This document shows, in pieces, positions 1 through 4,824 of a stretch of 5,927 nt of DNA. The stretch is from contig DASYRX010000237.1 in NCBI GenBank assembly GCA_036003845.1, positions 1 to 5,927 of the forward strand, written 5' to 3'. Source of the DNA: DASYRX01 sp036003845. GTDB taxonomy: Bacteria; Gemmatimonadota; Gemmatimonadetes; Gemmatimonadales; Gemmatimonadaceae. The notes under the pieces are model-generated. The model was given only the letters and a program-made list of their open reading frames with translations. It ran no database searches and was not told the origin of the DNA. The translations under genes and the position numbers were made by a program. How positions within the stretch are numbered: the first letter of the stretch is position 1; each line of letters opens with the position of its first letter.

Positions 1-500
1 TCCGTCTCGGATGTGATATCCATCATGAGCGCGACGAGCGCGTCTTCGTCCTTCATCTCGCTCAGCAGATCATTCGCAACGGCGCTGCAGCTCGGTTTGA
101 GCGCGATGCGCAACGTCTGCCACGTGTCGAACACGCCGCCACCGGACTTGTCCTTCTTGTCAAACTGCGTGGACAAGCTATCGAGAATGCCTTGCAGCAC
201 GTGCAGTGGTAGATCGTCCAGCAGGCCGCCAAGCATCACGAATTCGGGCGGCGGACTTGGCAGCGCGTTTTTCGCACTCGTGAACGCCGCAGAAACGCCG
301 ATCTTCTCGAGAAATAGCCTCAGAAGCTCTTCCTCGTTGAGGAAGCGAGGGTTCCTCAGCAGCGATTGGAGGACTCCCTCCACGGCGTCGGCGACGAATC
401 GCGTCGTACCCTGGCGCAGGCGTCCGACGACTATGTCAATGGTCTCCTGCGTGAGGATGCACTGAATGTTGAAGATGTGCGCGTGACAGTTGATACGCAT
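1..500 (-). CDS. Amidohydrolase-family metal-dependent hydrolase, N-terminal part (runs off the window)
   Basis: An open frame of 166 complete codons starts at ATG 500-498 and reaches the window edge with no stop, so the C-terminal part is missing. The protein begins MRINCHAHIFN; His6 and His8 form the HxH metal-binding pair that opens the TIM barrel in the amidohydrolase superfamily, and NCHxHxF beginnings are typical of a family of soil-bacterial amidohydrolase_2-like proteins. A mostly helical stretch of about 140 residues follows, then DALVALMMDITSET (about residues 152-165), which resembles the second barrel strand of that family. The other metal ligands (Lys/His/His/Asp) would lie beyond the window. 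The substrate cannot be told. The start is supported by the HxH being close to the terminus; GGGTTGGGAA just upstream is only a weak ribosome site. The 232-base gap upstream suggests its own promoter. An overlapping plus-strand frame at 13-465 is low-complexity Ser/Arg and is a shadow. Confidence 0.72.
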   Translation of the reverse strand, partial: MRINCHAHIFNIQCILTQETIDIVVGRLRQGTTRFVADAVEGVLQSLLRNPRFLNEEELLRLFLEKIGVSAAFTSAKNALPSPPPEFVMLGGLLDDLPLHVLQGILDSLSTQFDKKDKSGGGVFDTWQTLRIALKPSCSAVANDLLSEMKDEDALVALMMDITSET

Positions 501-732
501 TTCCCAACCCCGTTGTAGATATTCGCAGCTTCTCTACCGTCACAACCCTTGCGCCTAACGGTTCTGTCATCGCTTTCGACGCCGTACTGGGGCGCGGAAC
601 GCTTCACTACCGAGACGCGACACTCCGGCGCGTCGATCGATATGCTGCACGACGATACCCGTGCTATTGATCGGGTGCAAGGACAGGCAACGCAGTGGTA
701 GTGAGATTTCTTGATGATTGGACGACGATCGC
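501..732. other. Intergenic gap upstream of the amidohydrolase gene
   Basis: No frame here gives a convincing protein. The minus-strand frames crossing it (431-985, 567-803) are Arg/Ser-rich shadows of the exporter gene. It holds one copy of the recurrent octamer (553-560), and an 8-bp inverted repeat (604-611 with 697-704), which could be chance. No hairpin followed by a T run is seen after the exporter stop at 733, so a factor-independent terminator is not supported. A weak sigma-70-like promoter for the amidohydrolase gene could be TTGTGA (545-540) and TATCTA (521-516) with an 18-base spacer, but the matches are poor. Confidence 0.45.
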
Positions 733-1713
733 TCATCGCCGGACGCCCAAACGGACGGCAAGGAGCGTGGGAACGGCAACGGCGAGCCATAGCAAGAAGC
801 CATAGGCGAGCGGCCGAAAGCCTACGCTCCGCAGCTGTTCGCGCGTCACGCTGGTGCCGATCAGGAACAGCGTGAGCACGAGGGCTATGCGACCGGCGCG
901 TGCCGTCGTGTCGAACCACTGCGTCGTTTCGGCGGGAGCTAGGGCGCGCACGATCGCGGCGAGGACGAAGAGTCCGATGAACCATGGTATCGGCAGCCGG
1001 CCGTTGCCTAACGTGCCGACCTTATGGCGCATGGCAAGCGGCGCGAGCAGAGCGAGTGGGACGATCCAGAGGGCGCGGGCGAGTTTGAGTACGGTCGCTT
1101 CGTGCAGCGACAACGGTCCATAACTCGCCGCCGCGCCGACGACGGAACTGGTGTCGTGGATAGCGAGAGCGGCCCAGATGCCGAATTGATGCTCACTCAG
1201 GCCGACGAGGTGGCCGATCGGCGGGAAGATGTAAAGCGCGACGGCGTTGAAGATGAACACCGTCGCGAGCGAGACGCTCATCGATTCGCGCGTGGCTCCG
1301 ATCGCGGGTCCGACGGCCGCGATCGCGCTGCCGCCGCAGATGCTCGTTCCAGCCGTGATCAGAATCGTTAGGCCGCGCTCGATGTCCATCCAGCGCCCGA
1401 GTTGCAGGCCGACGGCGATCGCAAAGGCCGTCAGGAGCAGTGTGTACACAAAGCCCGTAGCGCCGGCGCTGAGCAACCTGTCGAGCGGGATGCCGAATCC
1501 AAGCGCGACGATTGCGATCTTGAGGAGGCCCGAGCTGGCGCTCCCCGTAACACGCGACCACGGATTCCCGATAACGAGAGAGAATACGATGCCTGCCGCC
1601 AGAGCGAGCGCCGGTGTCGCGAGCGGCGTCAATGCGAAGATGGCACCCAGGGACAGGAGTGCCACTCGAATGATCGATAGGGGGAGGCCGAGAGCTTCGG
1701 CGCGGGCTGTCAT
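733..1713 (-). CDS. YeiH/UPF0324 family putative sulfate exporter, inner-membrane protein
   Basis: This 326-aa polytopic membrane protein is within the usual size of the YeiH family (Cons_hypoth698; 'putative sulfate exporter family transporter'). Diagnostic segments are GNPW (49-52), AGTSICGGSAIAA (121-133), AALAIHDTSSVVGAAASYG (181-199) and KLARALWI (210-217). Hydrophobic segments cover most of the chain (for example about 14-48, 60-105, 145-168, 215-228, 243-260, 275-290, 303-320), suggesting 9-10 helices in the cytoplasmic membrane. The family is annotated as an anion, possibly sulfate or sulfonate, exporter by homology; transport has rarely been tested, so the substrate is inferred. The start is ATG 1713; an in-frame TGA at 1770-1768 leaves no earlier ATG, GTG or TTG. 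No good Shine-Dalgarno precedes it, but a short upstream frame ends in TGA overlapping this ATG (ATGA), so coupling is possible. No LysR-type regulator, often a neighbour of yeiH, is in the window. Confidence 0.88.
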   Translation of the reverse strand: MTARAEALGLPLSIIRVALLSLGAIFALTPLATPALALAAGIVFSLVIGNPWSRVTGSASSGLLKIAIVALGFGIPLDRLLSAGATGFVYTLLLTAFAIAVGLQLGRWMDIERGLTILITAGTSICGGSAIAAVGPAIGATRESMSVSLATVFIFNAVALYIFPPIGHLVGLSEHQFGIWAALAIHDTSSVVGAAASYGPLSLHEATVLKLARALWIVPLALLAPLAMRHKVGTLGNGRLPIPWFIGLFVLAAIVRALAPAETTQWFDTTARAGRIALVLTLFLIGTSVTREQLRSVGFRPLAYGFLLWLAVAVPTLLAVRLGVRR

Positions 1714-1835
1714 GAGCGGTCGCCAAAGAAGCGTTGTCGTACGGCCCGCGTCCAGCGCCCAACGGTCTCAGCAACCATCCTCCGAATGCTGCTGTCGACA
1801 GCTGTTCCGGCCGGCCAGCTCGATGACGGCAAACC
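1714..1835. other. Gap between the reductase-like gene and the exporter gene, with a possible leader ORF
   Basis: On the minus strand the reading frame of the upstream reductase-like gene stays open after its TAG for about 41 codons, to a TGA at 1712-1710 that overlaps the exporter ATG. Inside it, ATG 1778-1776 would encode a 22-aa basic peptide beginning MVAETVGRW; GGAGG lies directly against this ATG, which is poor spacing. The stretch could be a small coupled leader ORF, readthrough tail or plain untranslated leader. Nothing recognisable is encoded. The palindrome at 1791-1802 lies here, and no clear promoter is seen. Confidence 0.3.
1791..1802. repeat. Perfect 12-bp palindrome GCTGTCGACAGC
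   Basis: GCTGTCGACAGC reads the same on both strands and sits 78 bases upstream of the exporter start, in the only gap between the reductase-like and exporter genes. A perfect palindrome without a central spacer suits a dimeric regulator operator better than an RNA hairpin, and no T run follows on either side. Just beyond lies GGCCGGCC (1809-1816), another short palindrome, common in GC-rich DNA. Function is unproven; chance is possible. Confidence 0.3.
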
Positions 1836-2468
1836 CTAGCGCTGCCTAACGAACTTCAGATGCACGACTTTGGGGGCTGCGACAATGCGCGCGAGTTGCA
1901 GCCCGTGTAAGTCATCACCGACGCCATCGAACAGCCGCTCGCCGCTGCCTAACAGGATGGGAACGACACTGATCTCCATCTCGTCAACCAAATCGGCGGC
2001 GAGATACTGCTGACAAGCACTGGCCCCCCCGGCGAGGGCGATATCCTTGCCGCGCGCTGCTCGGCGCGCCTGCGCCAGTGCCGATTCGATTCCATCGGTC
2101 ACGAACGTGAAAGTGGTGCCGCCTTCGAGGACGAGCGGCTCGCGCGCATGGTGCGTGAGGACGAACACCTGATGATGAAAGGGAGGGTTGTTGCCCCACC
2201 AGCCATTCCACGGTGAGTCCGCGTTCCATGGTCCGGGATGGCCGCCGAACATGTTTCGGCCCATGATCGTGGCGCCGATGTTGGCGAGCGATTCTTCCAT
2301 GACGCGTGAGCTTTCGTTCGTCTCGCCGCCCGCCTTGCCATGTGCCTTGCGCCAGGCATCGAGCTCAACGGCCCAGTCGTGCAGCCGCTCTCCACCGATG
2401 CCGAGTGGGTTCTCGACGCTCTGGCGCGGACCGGCGACGAAGCCGTCGAGGGACATCGAGATTCTCAT
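1836..2468 (-). CDS. Dihydrofolate reductase family protein (RibD C-terminal domain)
   Basis: This encodes 210 aa from ATG 2468. Family features in order are MRISMSLDGFVAGP (1-14; first strand and substrate loop), GATIMGRNMFG (65-75; the xMGRxxxG nucleotide-binding segment), VFVLTHHAREP (101-111), DIALAGGASACQQYLAADL (142-160; second dinucleotide loop) and VDEMEISVVPILLGSGERLF (161-180). These mark the RibD_C/DHFR-like fold of predicted NAD(P)H-dependent cytoplasmic reductases. The group is large and mostly uncharacterised, so true folate or riboflavin-pathway activity should not be assumed. The open frame extends to 2669, but that extension overlaps the preceding gene and is Arg/Gln-rich, whereas MSLDGF normally lies at the N-terminus. 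GTG 2483 with GAGAG upstream is the best alternative start. It follows the CRTAC1 gene by 32 bases and probably shares its transcript. A run of seven G on the coding strand (2030-2024) encodes part of the GGA motif; the frame is intact through it. Confidence 0.88.
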   Translation of the reverse strand: MRISMSLDGFVAGPRQSVENPLGIGGERLHDWAVELDAWRKAHGKAGGETNESSRVMEESLANIGATIMGRNMFGGHPGPWNADSPWNGWWGNNPPFHHQVFVLTHHAREPLVLEGGTTFTFVTDGIESALAQARRAARGKDIALAGGASACQQYLAADLVDEMEISVVPILLGSGERLFDGVGDDLHGLQLARIVAAPKVVHLKFVRQR

Positions 2469-2500
2469 GCGCAATTTGGACACCGTGCAACTCTCGCGGG

Positions 2501-4822
2501 TTAGTTGTGGTTGTGTTCGCCCGCCGCGCCTGGCGTGCCTAACGCCTTCTTCAGAAATGGAACCGGCGCTTGTTGCAGCTGTGCGGGTTTGTCCCCCTGC
2601 CGAACGTGGTACGCGCTGTTGAGCGCGAGGTCGCTGTACGTTGTTTTCCTTCGTGCGGAGTCGGGCCACTGGATGCGCACCTCTTCGATGCGTGTCGCGC
2701 GTCCCAGACCGATGTGAAGCTGCAAGCTGCCGGCGCCAAAGGATCCACCCGTGTTCACGGTACGCCTAACCGTACGAGTCGCGCCGCTCGCATCGACAAC
2801 GTCGACTGCAACTCGCGCGCCGATCGCGGAACGATTCGCCGTGCGTCCTTCCAGCTCCAGCTTGATCCACTTGTTGGCCGCCCAGCCGGGGTTCTCGAAG
2901 AGCACACTGGTTGCGCGGTCGCCCTGGTAGGCTCCGCCTAGCACCATGTAGATGTCCTGATCGCCGTCGCGATCGAAATCCGCAAATGCCGTCGCGTGTC
3001 CTTTCTGAATGTGCCCGAAACCACCAGGCAGCGTCACTTCGTCGAAGCGCTTCCCGCCAACGCTATGGAACATGCGGTTTGGTATAACGGAGCGAAGATC
3101 GGGATTTCCTGTGCCGATGTAGAAGTCGAGCCAGCCGTCATTATCCAAGTCGCCGAAGTTGCTTCCCATTGCATAAATGACTTTGTCCGCGAGGCCGACG
3201 CGCTGCGTCACATCGGAGAAGGTGCCGTCACCGTTGTTCTTATATAGATGCGACGACTCGACCGCGATCTTCTTTCCTTGTTGCACAGTCTCGAGCGGTA
3301 GACGCAGGTACTCGCGCGCGGCCATTTCGGCGAGCGGACTGTTCACGTCATAGCTCAGGACGAGCAGATCTTCCCAGCCGTCCTGATCGAAGTCCCAGAA
3401 CCAGGTGGGGAACGAAGTGATCGGCAGCTCGACGCCGGCCGCCGCTGAGGTTTCCTCGAAGCGCCACGTATCTATGGATGTGCCGCCTCGGTTCATGAAG
3501 AGCTTGTTGCGACCGTACAGCACGGACGCAAAGAGATCCGGCAGCCCGTCATTGTTCACGTCGCCCCAGACGACGCCTTTCACGAATTCGTCGAGGTTGA
3601 TGCCGACCTTGGCAGCGACTTCGGTGAATGTCCCGTTGCGGTTGTTGAGCCACAGCTCCGAGCGATGCGAGGGCCCACCTAACGAATTCGCGTAGGACTC
3701 GTTGCCGATGAAGAGGTCGACGTAGCCGTCCAAGTTGAAGTCGGCCCAGGCGGCGGTTTGCGATGGGTGAAAGGAGAGGAGCCCCGATTCGAACGTGACG
3801 TCCTCGAATGTGCCATCGCCGCGGTTGCGCAGGAGCGACTTGGGATACTTGCCGGCCTCGCCTAACCAGGCGCCACGCAACACGAGAATGTCGACGTCAC
3901 CGTCATTGTCGTAATCGGCGTCGACAGTGTTGAGCCCACCGACGATGCCATCGAGCCCGGCCTTCGCCGTGTGATCGACATAGCCGCCGTGTCCGTCGGC
4001 CAGGAAGAGATGAATGGGTTGTGTGATGTCCCAAGACGTAATGAACAGATCGAGGTAGCCGTCGCCGTTGAAGTCGTCGACGCTCAAGCCGCCAGCGAGC
4101 TGAGTAACGGCGAGGCCAACTTGCGAGGCGATGTTTTGAAAGAGAGGGAAGGAATCGTTGGCACGTGGTGCCAAGTTCGGCACGAGGTAGTGCTTCGGGA
4201 TGCTGTCCGGGTAACCGCCGATGGCGAGGTACGCCATGTTGAGCAGCCACTGCGAGCTGCGATCGTCGGGATACTGCTCGAGCAGTTGCGTGTACCGTGC
4301 GATCGCGCCGCGCGCGCCTTCCTGGAGCTTGTGCCGTGCCGCGCCCTTCAGAGGGAAGATGCAGACGTTCGCTGCCGGGTTCGTTAGGCAGTTCTCTTGC
4401 TCGCCCAGGCGCAAGTAGGCAATCGCCAGGAGGTCGAAGACAGGCTTGAGCTGCGGCGTGATCGTGTCGCGCGAGACCCCCGCGTCCTTGAGCAACTTCT
4501 GCAGTTCGTCGATCGCCTCACGAGTCTGACCAGCCTTGAGCCGCTCTTCCGCCATCCAGTGCCGTTTGTTGAGCGCCTCGGTGCCGCTTAGCCCCGCGAT
4601 CAGTGCCTGCAGCTCGTCGGCCCGCTCACGATTGAGGAAGATGTTTCCCTCCGGGTTTGCCATCCCCTGCGCATTGATGACGGCCAGGGTGTCGGCCATG
4701 CGCTGCGTGCCGGTGCGTGCGCGTGTGGCCCGCTCCGCCTTGTGACTCTCCGCGGCCGCACAGCCCAACGCCGCGCTCAGAAAACACGCGGCAAGCCAGC
4801 GCTGTGGCGATGCGGTCCGCAC
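2501..4822 (-). CDS. CRTAC1-family exported protein: lipoprotein signal, TPR-like region, FG-GAP propeller, ASPIC/UnbV domain
   Basis: This 773-aa protein starts with GTG 4822, two bases after the upstream stop. Residues 1-21 look like a lipoprotein signal peptide (Arg at 2 and 8, hydrophobic 10-20, ALG-Cys21; the -3 residue is Ala rather than Leu, so the lipobox is imperfect). Residues about 80-205 are helical and TPR-like, with Cys145 and Cys154 in the NCL...CIFP segment common in such bacterial proteins. Seven DxDxDG-type calcium-binding loops mark FG-GAP/VCBS propeller blades: 250-258, 303-311, 361-369, 421-429, 477-485, 558-566 and 615-623. NxGDGTFxDVT-like linkers occur at 333-343 and 530-539. 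The C-terminal ASPIC/UnbV domain is about 650-745, with IGAR (667-670), GSFGAGS (693-699) and HIGLG (703-707). A Pro/Gln-rich tail ends HNHN. The family is secreted or surface-exposed and probably acts in adhesion or protein-glycan binding; no enzyme activity is established. Tight coupling to the GT117 gene implies joint expression. Confidence 0.9.
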   Translation of the reverse strand: MRTASPQRWLAACFLSAALGCAAAESHKAERATRARTGTQRMADTLAVINAQGMANPEGNIFLNRERADELQALIAGLSGTEALNKRHWMAEERLKAGQTREAIDELQKLLKDAGVSRDTITPQLKPVFDLLAIAYLRLGEQENCLTNPAANVCIFPLKGAARHKLQEGARGAIARYTQLLEQYPDDRSSQWLLNMAYLAIGGYPDSIPKHYLVPNLAPRANDSFPLFQNIASQVGLAVTQLAGGLSVDDFNGDGYLDLFITSWDITQPIHLFLADGHGGYVDHTAKAGLDGIVGGLNTVDADYDNDGDVDILVLRGAWLGEAGKYPKSLLRNRGDGTFEDVTFESGLLSFHPSQTAAWADFNLDGYVDLFIGNESYANSLGGPSHRSELWLNNRNGTFTEVAAKVGINLDEFVKGVVWGDVNNDGLPDLFASVLYGRNKLFMNRGGTSIDTWRFEETSAAAGVELPITSFPTWFWDFDQDGWEDLLVLSYDVNSPLAEMAAREYLRLPLETVQQGKKIAVESSHLYKNNGDGTFSDVTQRVGLADKVIYAMGSNFGDLDNDGWLDFYIGTGNPDLRSVIPNRMFHSVGGKRFDEVTLPGGFGHIQKGHATAFADFDRDGDQDIYMVLGGAYQGDRATSVLFENPGWAANKWIKLELEGRTANRSAIGARVAVDVVDASGATRTVRRTVNTGGSFGAGSLQLHIGLGRATRIEEVRIQWPDSARRKTTYSDLALNSAYHVRQGDKPAQLQQAPVPFLKKALGTPGAAGEHNHN

Positions 4823-4824
4823 AA

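Noticed and set aside
13..465. Plus-strand open frame of 150 aa
   Set aside because: It is Ser/Arg-rich with no recognisable motif and lies opposite the minus-strand amidohydrolase frame, which begins with a clear NCHxH motif and has ordinary protein composition.
631..654. CGTCG...CGACG hairpin as a terminator after the exporter gene
   Set aside because: The stem is only five pairs with a 14-base loop and no T tract.
604..704. 8-bp inverted repeat TCACTACC...GGTAGTGA as a terminator or element end
   Set aside because: The arms are 85 bases apart with no T run, no flanking duplication and no transposase. An 8-bp match is expected by chance about once in a few gaps of this size.
431..985. Minus-strand 184-aa frame
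   Set aside because: It overlaps the end of the YeiH gene in another frame and also the amidohydrolase start. Its sequence is Arg/Ser-rich with no family features.
1247..1849. Plus-strand 200-aa frame
   Set aside because: It is antisense to the YeiH gene, Arg/Ser/Ala-rich and has no motif; a typical long shadow frame in GC-rich DNA.
2469..2669. N-terminal extension of the reductase-like protein to 277 aa
   Set aside because: The extension overlaps the end of the CRTAC1 gene, is low-complexity Arg/Gln/Thr, and the family starts at MSLDGF, right after ATG 2468.
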